Below, piece by piece: positions 33,832 to 43,920 of a stretch of 64,000 bases of DNA (the first letter of the stretch is position 1; each line of letters starts with the position of its first letter). The stretch comes from Nitrospira sp. CG24B (GTDB taxonomy: Bacteria; Nitrospirota; Nitrospiria; Nitrospirales; Nitrospiraceae), in assembly GCA_002869845.2 (NCBI GenBank), contig NEWS02000004.1:110347-174346 (forward strand). The letters are read 5' to 3'. Position numbers and translations under genes: made by a program. The notes beneath the pieces were generated by a model. The model saw only the letters and a list, made by a program, of their open reading frames with translations. It had not been told where the DNA came from and did no database searches.

Positions 33832-35055
33832 TTAGGGGAGAGCCACGAACTGTTTCCTGAAGGTGACGACTTTGGCGAGGTAGTCCCTCGTTTCCTGGTA
33901 GGGGAGGTTGTTGCGTAATCGGTCGTAGACTGCTGGTGGTTCAAGGTTATTAATTTGATTGATGGCAGCCGTGTTGTCACTGGCGAATGTCTTGAAGACA
34001 TTTCGTGGGCCTGTATTATAAGCCGAGATGACGCAATATTCTCGCGAGACCTCATTGCCGATGTTTTCAAGCAGATTGTAGGACAGGACATTGAGGTAGG
34101 CACTGCCTAACTCAATATTGTTCTCCGGATCGAAGAGATATTCACGCGATGGAATCGTATCCGTTCCCTTTGCTTTTCGGTAGGCATCTCGTCCGCCGCT
34201 GGTTGGTACGAGCTGCATGAGACCATAGGCGGGGGCGGAACTAACGGCGAAGGGGTTGAAGTTGCTTTCCGTTCGAATAACAGCAAAAATGAGGCTTGGG
34301 CTGATCTTGAATTGCTCCGCAAATCGGGTAACGGTAGCTCGGTATTTTTCCGCTTGCTTGTTCGAGAAGTTCGCCACCATCTTGATTTCAGCGATCAGCG
34401 CTTGTCTTGCGGTTCCATTCTGGTCAACGGGTCTTGATTTAGTGGCGGTTTCGAGGGCTGAGGCTGCGAAGGCCTCTGCTTGGGCTGGAGTTCGGATCGG
34501 TTGACCTTGCTGATCAACGACCAGGCCCAACAGGTAAGGAGGCTTGTCACTCGTGAGGGTGACAGGTTTGTCTGAAAAGAGGTCGACGGAGCGTGGATCG
34601 TCTGGTGTGAGTATGGTCGTAACAATCGCGTTCTTTAAGCTCTCTTTCGGTGCTTTGTCATCCAAGGTTTCTACGACGATCGTCCCATTGTCGAAGTCGA
34701 CGATGGTTCGGCTCATATAGTTCTGGGTGTACTTCACGTACTTCTTCTGTTCCGGGACCTTCACTTCCTTCTCGCCCCAGGTTTGTCGGACTCGTCCGGT
34801 CAATGCGGTCATGAGGGTGTTGAAATCACGTTGAATCGTCCGTAGATCTCTGATCACAGCCTCGGGGTCTCGCTGATAGGCGTCGACGCGCTCTTTGAGG
34901 ATTAGTTTGGGGTCTTTGCCCGTGGCAATGTCGAGCACGGTCCTGCTGGTTCGGCTGCCGAGCACCCGTTCAGCGTTTGTGAGTACACGGTCTGTGGATT
35001 CACATCCCGTGAACATGAGCAGTGGCACCAAGAACAGCGACGTGATTCGTATCAT
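33832..35055 (-). CDS. mltC: Membrane-bound lytic murein transglycosylase, MltC type
   Basis: A 407-residue lipoprotein (lipobox MFTGC) with an N-terminal domain of MltC type (residues ~25-210) and a C-terminal SLT/lysozyme-like domain. The catalytic glutamate is in VIRTESNFNPFAVS, followed by APAYGLMQLVP and the later CVISAYNTGPRNV. It cleaves the glycan strands of peptidoglycan to 1,6-anhydro products at the outer membrane inner face. Length is somewhat above E. coli MltC (about 360). Confidence 0.9.
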   Translation of the reverse strand: MIRITSLFLVPLLMFTGCESTDRVLTNAERVLGSRTSRTVLDIATGKDPKLILKERVDAYQRDPEAVIRDLRTIQRDFNTLMTALTGRVRQTWGEKEVKVPEQKKYVKYTQNYMSRTIVDFDNGTIVVETLDDKAPKESLKNAIVTTILTPDDPRSVDLFSDKPVTLTSDKPPYLLGLVVDQQGQPIRTPAQAEAFAASALETATKSRPVDQNGTARQALIAEIKMVANFSNKQAEKYRATVTRFAEQFKISPSLIFAVIRTESNFNPFAVSSAPAYGLMQLVPTSGGRDAYRKAKGTDTIPSREYLFDPENNIELGSAYLNVLSYNLLENIGNEVSREYCVISAYNTGPRNVFKTFASDNTAAINQINNLEPPAVYDRLRNNLPYQETRDYLAKVVTFRKQFVALP

Positions 35056-35150
35056 AAGTACAATACTGTGGGCGTATTCTACATGGTTGTGGGGAGAGAG
35101 TGAAGGGGCTGATCGCAGAAAGCTGGGTGTATTGAATAAAGTCAGAAGGC

Positions 35151-37472
35151 CTATTTGATGGCGACCGCTTTGACTTCTTTGTTGGTTGTGTGACCTTGTA
35201 AGACTTTTTGAATCCCGTCCTGCACCAGCGTTGTCATTCCCTCTTCAATTGCGGTTTTGAGCATATCCTCGGTGCGCGATTTCTGCTGGATCATTCGCTT
35301 CATGTGGTCTGTGCCCAGCAGAAGTTCGTGCAAGGCGACCCGTCCCTTAAAGCCTGAACGGTTGCACGTTTCACAGCCCTTCCCACGGGAAAGGCGGAAC
35401 GTATTATCCTGTTTGATACCAAGCTTGTCCCAATGCTCAGCCCCGTAACCCAATCGGAGTTCTTCGTACTCTTCTTTGCTTCCGACGTATTGTTCTTTAC
35501 ATTCTTTGCAGATTCGGCGAGCCAACCGTTGCGCCAGCACACCCAGCATGGCATCGGCAAAGCTGAATGGATCGCAGCCCATGTCGAGCAGGCGAGTAAC
35601 CGTTTCGACGGCGCTGTTGGTATGCAGCGTGCTCATCACGAGATGGCCGGTGAGCGACGCTTCGATGCCGGTGTCGGCCGTCTCTTTATCCCGCATTTCT
35701 CCTACCATGATGACATCGGGGTCGGCGCGGAGAAATGCGCGCATAGCAGTGGCAAAGGTGAGGCCAATTTTCGGCTGTACCTGCACTTGGCGCAGACCAT
35801 ACTGTGTGATTTCGACCGGGTCTTCGGCGGTCCATATCTTGATGTCCGGGGTGTTAATATTACCCAGAACTGAGTGCAATGTGGTTGTCTTACCAGAGCC
35901 CGTCGGACCGACGCAGAGAATGATGCCATAAGGCTTTTCTGAAATCTCTTTCAGCATTCTGAGGTTCCGCTCCGAGAACCCCATTTTGTCGAGAGGCAGT
36001 GGTTCGCTCGCGGCGAGGATACGCATGACCACGTCTTCGTTGTATCCGGCGGTGGGGAGGGTCGCAACGCGAAGTTCGATTTCTTTTGTCTCCGAAAGTT
36101 TGAATTTGATCTTTCCGTCCTGAGGTTTGCGGCGCTCGGCAATATCCAGGCTGGCCATGATCTTGAGTCGGGAGACGATTGCACGGCGGTAACTCTGCGG
36201 AATCTTCATGTACTCGAAGCATTCTCCATCAACTCGGAAACGGACCAACGTTTCACGTTTTTCTCCGTACGGTTCGATATGAATGTCTGACGCACTCTGC
36301 CGGTAGGCATCGGCAATAATTTGGTTAGCCAGGCGGACGATTGCGCTGTCGTTTTCGTCGAGTCCGCCGCCCGCAGATTCTTCAGTTGCTTCGGCCTGCG
36401 CCTCCGTAACCAGTTCGCCGAGAATATCGGACACATTTTCGTCGAGTTTGCGTCCATTGCCACCACCATCACTCTGTCCAGTCGCGGAACTCAAAAATTG
36501 GGCGATGTCTCGGCGAAGACTGACGGCGAATCGAATGTTAAGGCCAGGAAAGGTCCTCTTGATGTCTTGAACGCGGTCAAGATCGCCTGGATCGTCGGTC
36601 AGAATTTCGATCGCTGTGCGATCTCGCTTGAGCGGCATCCAGTGGTTCTTCTTGAGATAATCGACATTGAGGTTCTTCAGTAATTCCACGTCGACGATGG
36701 TGCGTTCGCTGTACTCGATGTAGGGACATTTGTGGAACTGGGCAAGCGATTTACCGATATCGAGTTTTGGAATCTTGTGTTTTTCGATGAGAAGACTCTC
36801 TAGATCGCTCATCCCTTTTCGCGAGTCGGCCATGGCCTGGTCGAGTTCATTTTGTGTGATGCGGTTATTGCTGACTAAGAGATCGAACTTCGTGGGGTTC
36901 TTTTTTGAGATTTTACGAAGGTTGAAGAAGGCGATGCCGAGCGCTTTTGCAATCTCATCAACGACCTCTTCATCCTTTCGAGTAAATCGACTGCCGCTTT
37001 TCTTATTGAGGAGTTGCAGCACCCCCATCAAATATTTATTGTCGGCCACGATCGGATACGTCAGGACCTGCTTGGTCCTGAATCCGGTTCGTTTATCATA
37101 GGATGTATCGTGGAGCAGGGACGGATGAATGCCTTGGAGTTCCGGGATGTTGTACGCGTCGGTAATGTTAACAGGGCGAAGATATTTGGCACAGAACCCG
37201 GCGAGACTTTGTTCAGTGATGGGGATGCGGACTTCCTCCACACCGTCGATGTGAGGAACTTTGGAGAAGATTTCTTTCTTCTCTGCGTCGAAGGCGAAAA
37301 GAGTCAAATCCTCTGCGTCGAACAAACTCAAAATGTCTTTATGCAAGTCTAGTAGGATTTGATCAAGGTTGCTGGCCGCATGAATCTGGGTGGTAATACG
37401 TTTCACATGTTCGGCATGCTCGGCCTTGTGCTGCAATTCCTGAGGATTTTGAGTCATCGGCTTGGCTTGCAT
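35151..37472 (-). CDS. pilB: Type IV pilus assembly ATPase PilB-like, with N-terminal GAF domain
   Basis: A 773-residue protein, longer than PilB/GspE (about 560). Residues ~20-190 form a GAF domain (FDAEDLTLFAFDAEKK, TYPIVADNKYLMGVLQLLNKK). About 200-330 resemble the MshEN/T2SSE-N region, and 370-770 form the secretion ATPase with Walker A GPTGSGKTTT, Asp box, Walker B (DPDVIMVGEMRD), His box and a tetracysteine zinc site (CKECKEQY, CETCNRSGF). It would power pilus extension. The added GAF domain suggests direct ligand control. No pilT or pilC adjoins it. Confidence 0.88.
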   Translation of the reverse strand: MQAKPMTQNPQELQHKAEHAEHVKRITTQIHAASNLDQILLDLHKDILSLFDAEDLTLFAFDAEKKEIFSKVPHIDGVEEVRIPITEQSLAGFCAKYLRPVNITDAYNIPELQGIHPSLLHDTSYDKRTGFRTKQVLTYPIVADNKYLMGVLQLLNKKSGSRFTRKDEEVVDEIAKALGIAFFNLRKISKKNPTKFDLLVSNNRITQNELDQAMADSRKGMSDLESLLIEKHKIPKLDIGKSLAQFHKCPYIEYSERTIVDVELLKNLNVDYLKKNHWMPLKRDRTAIEILTDDPGDLDRVQDIKRTFPGLNIRFAVSLRRDIAQFLSSATGQSDGGGNGRKLDENVSDILGELVTEAQAEATEESAGGGLDENDSAIVRLANQIIADAYRQSASDIHIEPYGEKRETLVRFRVDGECFEYMKIPQSYRRAIVSRLKIMASLDIAERRKPQDGKIKFKLSETKEIELRVATLPTAGYNEDVVMRILAASEPLPLDKMGFSERNLRMLKEISEKPYGIILCVGPTGSGKTTTLHSVLGNINTPDIKIWTAEDPVEITQYGLRQVQVQPKIGLTFATAMRAFLRADPDVIMVGEMRDKETADTGIEASLTGHLVMSTLHTNSAVETVTRLLDMGCDPFSFADAMLGVLAQRLARRICKECKEQYVGSKEEYEELRLGYGAEHWDKLGIKQDNTFRLSRGKGCETCNRSGFKGRVALHELLLGTDHMKRMIQQKSRTEDMLKTAIEEGMTTLVQDGIQKVLQGHTTNKEVKAVAIK

Positions 37473-37661
37473 CCGACTGCGCTTTCGTTGTGGTTGAGAC
37501 GTGAATTAGTCAGGTTATGCGCTGGATGAATAGGTGCCTGGTTATCAAAGGTTGTGAACTGAGACGTCGAGTCTCAGTCTAAACGAAGAGGTCGGGAAGG
37601 CAAGGAAAAGGCATTTTCTGCCGGTGCATTCCTGGAAAGCGCGAGCGATTCAGCTCCGGAA

Positions 37662-39392
37662 CTACGCGAGAGGTGAGCCTGCGGATGGATGGGCTTCAAA
37701 AGAAAGCTGCTTGAGGTGGGCGACAAGCTCACTGGGTGCGATGCGGGATTTCATCCCGGTGCGTCGAATCTTGATTTCTACCACGCCGTCCGCAAGGCCT
37801 TTGTCGCCGATGACGAGTTGGAATGGGGCGCCGATCAAATCCGCGTCATTGAATTTAACGCCGGCGCGATCGGTACGGTCGTCCCATAAGACCTCAATGC
37901 CTGCCGCCATCAAATCGGTATAGAGACGTGCAGCGGTTTCGGTTGTCTTTTCTGATTGGCTGACCGTCAGGAGGTGAACATGGAATGGCGCGATGGGAAA
38001 CGGCCAGATGATGCCCTTCTCATCGTGGTTTTGCTCGATCGCCGCAGCGGCCGTCCGACCGACTCCAATGCCGTAGCAACCCATAACGGCAAGGCGCTCC
38101 TTGCCCTGATCATCAAGGATGGTGGCATTCATTTTGTGGCTGTACTTGGTGCCGAGTAAGAACACCTGTCCAACTTCGATGCCCTTGGCGAGTGTCAGCG
38201 CACCTGGTCCTCGGGGAGAGGGGTCGCCGGCTTGTGCATTGCGAAGATCGGCAAATTGTTCGGCGGTGAAATCACGGTCGAGATTGGCATTTTGATAGTG
38301 CGTATCGGCTTTGTTGGCACCGATGACGACGTTTTTCATTCCCTTAATGGCGTGATCCGCCAGGATTCGTGCGTGCTGCAGGCCGACTGGTCCGGCGAAT
38401 CCTGGAGGGGCCCCTGTGACATGTTGAACCGTCACAGGATCGGCCAACGCCACATCGGTCACCTTGAGTAAACGAGCCAATTTGACCTCGTTCACTTCAT
38501 GATCTCCCCGGATCAGCACGGCGACGGTTTCGGTGCCTGCGCGGTACAGGAGTGTCTTCACGAGTTGACGGGGTGTAATCTGCAAAAAGGCTGTGACCTC
38601 TTCCACCGTCCGGCGCTGTGGCGTATCGATCGGCGTTAGGGGGAGAAGGGGGGTGGTATCGACATCAGATGGAGGAAGTACTTCCGCCCGTTCAAGATTG
38701 GCGGCGTAAGAACCCTGGTCGCTGTAGGCCACCATCGCTTCGCCGGTATCGGCCAGGACCATGAACTCGTGTGAGACGTCCCCGCCGATGAGGCCGGTGT
38801 CGGCTTCTACCGCCCGGAAGGTGAGGCCGCATCGTGTGAAGATTCGGGTGTAGGCGTCGTACATCTTCTGATAGCTGACCTTGGCGCCAGCCTCATCGAC
38901 GTCGAAACTATAGGCATCCTTCATGATGAATTCCCGCCCTCGCATGAGCCCAAATCGCGGGCGGATCTCGTCCCGAAATTTGGTTTGGATCTGGTAAAAA
39001 TTGAGCGGGAGTTGTCGGTAGGATCGCACTTCTCGCCTGAAGAGATCAGTAATAACTTCTTCATGCGTCGGGCCTAGGCAAAAATCTCGTTCGTGACGAT
39101 CCTTGAAGCGAAGCAGTTCCTTCCCGTAGTAGTCCCATCGGGCTGTTTCTTTCCAGAGTTCAGCAGGGGAGGCGATCGGCATCAGCAGTTCCTGTGCGCC
39201 GGATCGGTTCATCTCCTCTCGGATGATCTGCTCGATTTTGCGGATCACACGGAGACCGAGTGGAAGATAGGTATAGATGCCGGCTGCCACCTTTCGGATC
39301 AGTCCGGCACGCAGCATCAATCGGTGGCTGACGGTTTCCGCTTCGCCGGGATCGTCCCGCAGTGTGGGGATAAGTAACTGGGATGTTTTCAT
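37662..39392 (-). CDS. proS: Prolyl-tRNA synthetase
   Basis: A 576-residue class II synthetase of the bacterial long form. Motif 2 lies around FRDEIRPRFGLMRGREF, and motif 3 (GCYGIGVGRTAAAAIEQ) is near the C-terminal third. The editing (INS) domain lies between about 230 and 390. ATG 39392 (MKTSQLLIPTLRDDP) is used, 7 bases after the rseP stop; the track's extra 16 codons overlap rseP. It is the last gene of the uppS-cdsA-dxr-rseP-proS operon. Confidence 0.95.
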   Translation of the reverse strand: MKTSQLLIPTLRDDPGEAETVSHRLMLRAGLIRKVAAGIYTYLPLGLRVIRKIEQIIREEMNRSGAQELLMPIASPAELWKETARWDYYGKELLRFKDRHERDFCLGPTHEEVITDLFRREVRSYRQLPLNFYQIQTKFRDEIRPRFGLMRGREFIMKDAYSFDVDEAGAKVSYQKMYDAYTRIFTRCGLTFRAVEADTGLIGGDVSHEFMVLADTGEAMVAYSDQGSYAANLERAEVLPPSDVDTTPLLPLTPIDTPQRRTVEEVTAFLQITPRQLVKTLLYRAGTETVAVLIRGDHEVNEVKLARLLKVTDVALADPVTVQHVTGAPPGFAGPVGLQHARILADHAIKGMKNVVIGANKADTHYQNANLDRDFTAEQFADLRNAQAGDPSPRGPGALTLAKGIEVGQVFLLGTKYSHKMNATILDDQGKERLAVMGCYGIGVGRTAAAAIEQNHDEKGIIWPFPIAPFHVHLLTVSQSEKTTETAARLYTDLMAAGIEVLWDDRTDRAGVKFNDADLIGAPFQLVIGDKGLADGVVEIKIRRTGMKSRIAPSELVAHLKQLSFEAHPSAGSPLA

Positions 39393-39399
39393 GAGAAGG

Positions 39400-40791
39400 T
39401 TAGTGGGAGAAGATGCGTTCCAGGTCGTTCCAGAAGGCAAAAATCATGACGCCAACCAACAGAACTAACCCGACCTGCTGGGCAACCTCTCGTTGCCGCT
39501 CAGCGAGTGGCTTACGCAGAATGCCCTCAATGAGGAAAAAGAGCAAGTGGCCGCCGTCGAGGATCGGGATCGGCAGTAAATTGAGGACACCGAGGTTGAT
39601 GCTCAAGATGGCGATCAGGAACACGACACTAGAGGCGCCCTGGGAAGCCGCTTCACCGGAAATATTGGCGATCGTCAGCGGCCCACCGATATTCTTGCTC
39701 GAAATATCCCCCACGATCATTTTATAGAGGCCGATCGCGGTCAATTCAGTCCATCCCCACGTGGCTTCGAGTCCTTGATACACAGCTGCTGCCGCATTGT
39801 CGGAGCGCATCAACGAACGGCCAGGTCCTGCGATGCCGATCTTTCCGACTTCGAGAGTCTGTCCGTTCATCGTCACTTTTTCACTGGTTGGCGTGACGGT
39901 CAGTGCGGTACGTATTCCGTCGCGGAGGACTTCGAGTGTCAATGGCTTCTGCGGGTGATCCCGTACCTGAGTCGTCATCTGCGCCCAGGTATAGATAGCT
40001 TGGCCATCGATCGCGACGACTCGATCGCCTGGCTTGAATCCGGCCAGGGAGGCGGGCAATCCGGGCATAACCGAGGTGACGAGAGGAGGCGTTTCTTCGA
40101 CACCGATCGTATACAGCGGTTCGTTGCTGCTGGCCCCTTCTCCAGTGATTGGGATAGGAGTGGCTGTCAGTGTCTTTAGCTGATTGTCTCGTCGGACTTC
40201 GAGTAAAACAGGCTGGCCTTTGCTCCTGGAGACGAGATCGAGTAACTCTGTTTTGGTCGAGATGTCTTTGCCGTTGATCTTGAGGATGCGGTCTCCGACT
40301 TCCATCCCTGCCATCGACGCAGGAGAGCCGGGAGCCAGGGCCTCGACATCAGCGCTTAGATCGTGAAACGTTGGGACAAACAACGGCGCGCCAGTGGACA
40401 GCCATCCGGCGAAAATCAAGTAGGCCAGAATAAAATTGAACCCCGGGCCAGCCGCGACGATAAGAACCTTTCCCCACAAGCCTTGGTGTGAAAACGATCG
40501 CCGCCGGTCCTCAGGTGTTGTGGCCTCCGTCTCATCCTCGCCGAACAACTTGACGTACCCACCGAGCGGGACGGCGGAGACGAGATATTCGGTTTCGCCG
40601 ACCTGGCGGCCGAATAACTTCGGGCCGAAGCCGATGGAAAACTTGAGGACTTTCACTCCGACCCATCGAGCGGCGAGAAAATGGCCGAGCTCATGGAAGG
40701 CGACGAGTACGCCAAGGACCACAAGGAACCACCAGGCTTTCTGAAGGAGCAGCCACAATGTATCGGGGGACCAGGCAAATACGGACGTCAT
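39400..40791 (-). CDS. rseP: Site-2 intramembrane zinc metalloprotease RseP
   Basis: A 463-residue inner-membrane protease. The zinc motif HELGH (33-37) is in the first span, two PDZ domains lie between about 125 and 300, and the third ligand region LNLLPIPILDGGHLLF is near the C-terminus. In model bacteria it cleaves anti-sigma factors such as RseA after DegS or HtrA-type cleavage, controlling the envelope stress response. It sits between dxr and proS in the conserved order. Confidence 0.94.
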   Translation of the reverse strand: MTSVFAWSPDTLWLLLQKAWWFLVVLGVLVAFHELGHFLAARWVGVKVLKFSIGFGPKLFGRQVGETEYLVSAVPLGGYVKLFGEDETEATTPEDRRRSFSHQGLWGKVLIVAAGPGFNFILAYLIFAGWLSTGAPLFVPTFHDLSADVEALAPGSPASMAGMEVGDRILKINGKDISTKTELLDLVSRSKGQPVLLEVRRDNQLKTLTATPIPITGEGASSNEPLYTIGVEETPPLVTSVMPGLPASLAGFKPGDRVVAIDGQAIYTWAQMTTQVRDHPQKPLTLEVLRDGIRTALTVTPTSEKVTMNGQTLEVGKIGIAGPGRSLMRSDNAAAAVYQGLEATWGWTELTAIGLYKMIVGDISSKNIGGPLTIANISGEAASQGASSVVFLIAILSINLGVLNLLPIPILDGGHLLFFLIEGILRKPLAERQREVAQQVGLVLLVGVMIFAFWNDLERIFSH

Positions 40792-40854
40792 CGGAACTCC
40801 CTATCGAGTGTGATCTTCTACTCTAACATTCGCTGCGTGAAATGCAAACGATCG

Positions 40855-42015
40855 TTAGCGGGGTAACGCATGCACCAACGATTCAGCCTTTTCTCGAGCC
40901 CATCGATCCGCTTCCAGCGCATCATCAAGGCAGGTAATCTCCTGATGCGCATGCGCCTCCATGGTGCTGCGAATGACCTGCGGGATCTCACTGAAGCGAA
41001 GGCCATGATTGAGGAATGCGTCGACGGCGATTTCGTTGGCCGCATTCATGGCGGCAGGCATGGTACCGCCGATTCGAAGCGACTCGTACCCGAGATTGAG
41101 GCACGGAAAGCGATCATGGTCGGGTTTGCAAAAGGTCAATCGTCCGATTTCCGTCAAATCCAGTGAGGGGAGGTCGAGCGCCATTCTGGCGGGGTAGCGC
41201 ATCGCGTACGAGATCGGAGTTCGCATATCCGGGAGACCTAGTTGGGCGATCATGGATCGATCTGTGTATTCTACGAGAGAGTGGATAATGCTTTCTCGAT
41301 GAACCAGCACGTCGATGTTGGACGCGGAAATATCGAACAGCCAGCGGGCTTCCACCACTTCCAGTCCTTTGTTCATCAGCGTCGCCGAGTCGATGGTGAT
41401 CTTGGATCCCATCTTCCAGTTGGGATGCTGCAGGGCTCGTTCCGGTGTCACACTCAGAAGCTCCTCCTGGGTCATCGTCCACAGGGCTCCGCCGGACGCT
41501 GTGAGGATCACTCGCCGGACGTCTTCAGTCCGATGTCCTTCCAATGACTGGAAAATGGCACTATGTTCGCTATCGACTGGAAAAATCCTGACACCATGCT
41601 TCCGGGCCTCATCCTGCATCAGCTTACCGGCCATCACCATCGGTTCTTTATTAGCCAAGGCAATGTGTTTCCCGCTGCGAATAGCGGACAGGGTTGGTAC
41701 GAGTCCGGCTGCTCCCACGATGGCAGAAATCACCAATTCGGCATCCAGCATCGATGCTACCTGTGTAATGCCTTCTTCGCCGGCCATGATCTCAACCGGA
41801 AGATCGGCGCACCGGCTTCGGAGTATGGCCGCAGAGGATTCCGTAGAGACCGCCACGGCGTTGGGTGTGAACTGGCGGATCTGGGCTTCAAGCTTGTCGA
41901 TATTATTACCGGCCGTCAGGCCGACGACGCGGAATTCATCGGGAAACCGTTGAACGATATCGAGTGTATTGGTTCCGATTGATCCGGTTGATCCCAAGAT
42001 GATAATCGACTTCAT
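40855..42015 (-). CDS. dxr: 1-deoxy-D-xylulose 5-phosphate reductoisomerase
   Basis: A 386-residue enzyme of the MEP isoprenoid pathway that converts DXP to MEP with NADPH. The NADPH-binding GSTGSIGTNTLDIV is at the N-terminus. LANKEPMVMAG and PVDSEHSAIFQSLEGH form the active-site region and SGGALWT the flexible-loop area. Full length. It lies 18 bases after cdsA. Its product feeds undecaprenyl phosphate made by UppS from the same operon. Confidence 0.95.
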   Translation of the reverse strand: MKSIIILGSTGSIGTNTLDIVQRFPDEFRVVGLTAGNNIDKLEAQIRQFTPNAVAVSTESSAAILRSRCADLPVEIMAGEEGITQVASMLDAELVISAIVGAAGLVPTLSAIRSGKHIALANKEPMVMAGKLMQDEARKHGVRIFPVDSEHSAIFQSLEGHRTEDVRRVILTASGGALWTMTQEELLSVTPERALQHPNWKMGSKITIDSATLMNKGLEVVEARWLFDISASNIDVLVHRESIIHSLVEYTDRSMIAQLGLPDMRTPISYAMRYPARMALDLPSLDLTEIGRLTFCKPDHDRFPCLNLGYESLRIGGTMPAAMNAANEIAVDAFLNHGLRFSEIPQVIRSTMEAHAHQEITCLDDALEADRWAREKAESLVHALPR

Positions 42016-42033
42016 ATCCTCTCCTCTCCACTC

Positions 42034-42876
42034 TTATAGAGGCGGTGCCAGGTCTCGAACGTAGGCGACATAGTAGTAGAAGGTGGGGGCGGTGAACAAG
42101 AGACTATCGAGCCGATCCAACATACCGCCATGGCCGGGCAAGATTCCACCGGAATCTTTGACGCCCGTGCGTCGCTTGATCATTGATTCAAACAGGTCTC
42201 CGATGAGCCCGGTTCCCGTCAGCAGCACGCCAAGGATTACCGCATCGAACAGTGAGAGTTGTGAGGCAAACCACCACTGAGCCACGATGGCTGCAGCGAC
42301 GGCCAGTGCGAGCCCTCCGAGTACCCCCTCGACGGTCTTCTTGGGACTGATCGACGGCAAGAGAGGGTGTTTGCCCCACAAAGTCCCAGTGTAGTACGCG
42401 CCAGTATCAGAAGCCCATGTGACAACCGCCAGAAACAGCACGAGGAATTCGCCTGTCGGCAGTGAGCGGGTCGATACAATGGTACTGAGTGTGACGCCCA
42501 CGTAGCACACGCCGAACATGGTGATCAGCGCGTCCTTCCATCGATGCGTTGCTGACGTGACAACTAAAGAGGCCGTCACTGCAATCACAAAGGCACCGCC
42601 GAGAAGAAGTTCGGGAAGCGGGAGCGACACATGAGATCGGGCGAGTGTCAGGACAAAGGTTGCCAACCCGACGCCTACGAGGACATGATTCAACCGCGAT
42701 TGGAAGCTGAGGCGATACAGTTCGAGCAGGGCAAGAGAGCCGACGGCAATCAGGAGCAGTGTTAAGGCCCAGGGAGAGAGGTGGACGATGATGAGGTAGA
42801 CCGCCGGGATCAGCGCAGCCGCAGTATAGAGGCGCCTGATATCGAACTGTTTGGGGCGTGCAGGTGGGGTGGTCAC
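42034..42876 (-). CDS. cdsA: Phosphatidate cytidylyltransferase
   Basis: An integral-membrane enzyme that makes CDP-diacylglycerol from CTP and phosphatidate. The signature lies near the C-terminus (GDLFESMIKRRTGVKDSG, then GHGGMLDRLDSL), with SDTGAYYTGTLWGK upstream. About 7-8 hydrophobic spans. I use GTG 42876 (280 residues) because the longer track frame overlaps uppS; GTG 42924 is an alternative. It sits 53 bases downstream of the uppS stop. Confidence 0.92.
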   Translation of the reverse strand: MTTPPARPKQFDIRRLYTAAALIPAVYLIIVHLSPWALTLLLIAVGSLALLELYRLSFQSRLNHVLVGVGLATFVLTLARSHVSLPLPELLLGGAFVIAVTASLVVTSATHRWKDALITMFGVCYVGVTLSTIVSTRSLPTGEFLVLFLAVVTWASDTGAYYTGTLWGKHPLLPSISPKKTVEGVLGGLALAVAAAIVAQWWFASQLSLFDAVILGVLLTGTGLIGDLFESMIKRRTGVKDSGGILPGHGGMLDRLDSLLFTAPTFYYYVAYVRDLAPPL

Positions 42877-42929
42877 GGATGTCGAGCTGTGGGCGATTGC
42901 TTCGGTGATGAGTGGATATCCCACATGGG

Positions 42930-43715
42930 TTACGAAGACACCGTACTCAGCACTCGACCGAAGCGGCGTTCCCGCTTTTGATACTCGATCAGCGCGAGGA
43001 GAAATTCCCGTCGTCGAAAGTCCGGCCACAAGGTCGGTGTGAAGCACAACTCTGTGTAGGCCAGTTGCCACAGGAGAAAGTTGCTGATCCTGGCTTCTCC
43101 ACTCGTTCGAATCAGTAAGTCCGGATCCTGAAGCGGGTGTGTGTAGAGGTACTGTTGAATCGTGGTTTCATCGATACGGCTTGGGTGGACGGTTCCCGCC
43201 TGGACGTTCTCTACCAGTTTTTTTACGGCATCGACGATTTCCGCTCGTCCTCCGTAGCTAAGGGCGACCGTTAGGATCAGCTTATCGAGATGCGCTGTTT
43301 CCTTCTCGGTCGTACGAATCCAGTGTTGAGCCGATGGAGGGAGCAGCTCGTGGCGACCGATGGTGCGGAAGCACACGCCTTGCTCAATCAAGCTGGCTCG
43401 CTCCGTGGAGAGGTAATGCTCCAAGAGCCCCATGAGTGCGCTGATTTCTTGTGTCGGACGGTTCCAGTTTTCTTGTGAAAACGCATAGATCGTCAGGGCA
43501 TGAATGCCGAGTTCCAGACTGAGGGTGATCATCTCCCTGACGGAATTGATGCCTTCGCGATGGCCTGCGATGCGAGGAAGACCGCGGAGTTCCGCCCACC
43601 GCCCGTTGCCATCCATGATGACCGCGATATGTTTCGGGAGCAGTTCCGGTTCCAACTTGGCGGTCAATTCGCTCTCGGACAGGTGGTCAAAACTTGAAGC
43701 GGGAGGGTGTGCCAT
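42930..43715 (-). CDS. uppS: Undecaprenyl diphosphate synthase (isoprenyl transferase)
   Basis: A 261-residue cis-prenyltransferase that elongates farnesyl diphosphate with isopentenyl diphosphate to the C55 lipid carrier of peptidoglycan and O-antigen synthesis. HIAVIMDGNGRWA is the conserved catalytic-Asp motif, GHREGINSVREM follows, and RTSGEARISNFLLWQLAYTE is the C-terminal signature. First gene of the operon in this window. frr and pyrH, often found upstream, are absent; a divergent tldD takes their place. Confidence 0.94.
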   Translation of the reverse strand: MAHPPASSFDHLSESELTAKLEPELLPKHIAVIMDGNGRWAELRGLPRIAGHREGINSVREMITLSLELGIHALTIYAFSQENWNRPTQEISALMGLLEHYLSTERASLIEQGVCFRTIGRHELLPPSAQHWIRTTEKETAHLDKLILTVALSYGGRAEIVDAVKKLVENVQAGTVHPSRIDETTIQQYLYTHPLQDPDLLIRTSGEARISNFLLWQLAYTELCFTPTLWPDFRRREFLLALIEYQKRERRFGRVLSTVSS

Positions 43716-43851
43716 AACGAGCCTAGAGCGCGTTCCTCATATCCAGTGTTAGCAGGGAGAGAAGTGGGGAAAGTCTACTGTCGGGGGTATCGAATGTCAA
43801 ACGATAACTCGGAAACGATTTCACCAACCCAATCAGTGAGGAGTCATTGCA

Positions 43852-43881
43852 TTGCGACGGCGGAAATGAATGGGCTATACT
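43852..43881 (+). promoter_or_regulatory. Putative sigma70 promoter for tldD
   Basis: TTGCGA (43852-43857 with one-base tolerance), an 18-base spacer and a good TATACT (43876-43881). It lies about 40 bases before the tldD ATG and just before the AAGGAGG ribosome site. Confidence 0.5.
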
Positions 43882-43920
43882 CGCCCATCACTCAACAGAG
43901 ACAAGGAGGCGCCCATCACT

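Noticed and set aside
37558-37578. ACTGAGAC...GTCTCAGT hairpin between pilB and proS as a proS terminator
   Set aside because: The stem is perfect (8 bases), but no T-run follows on the minus strand, so termination is not supported.
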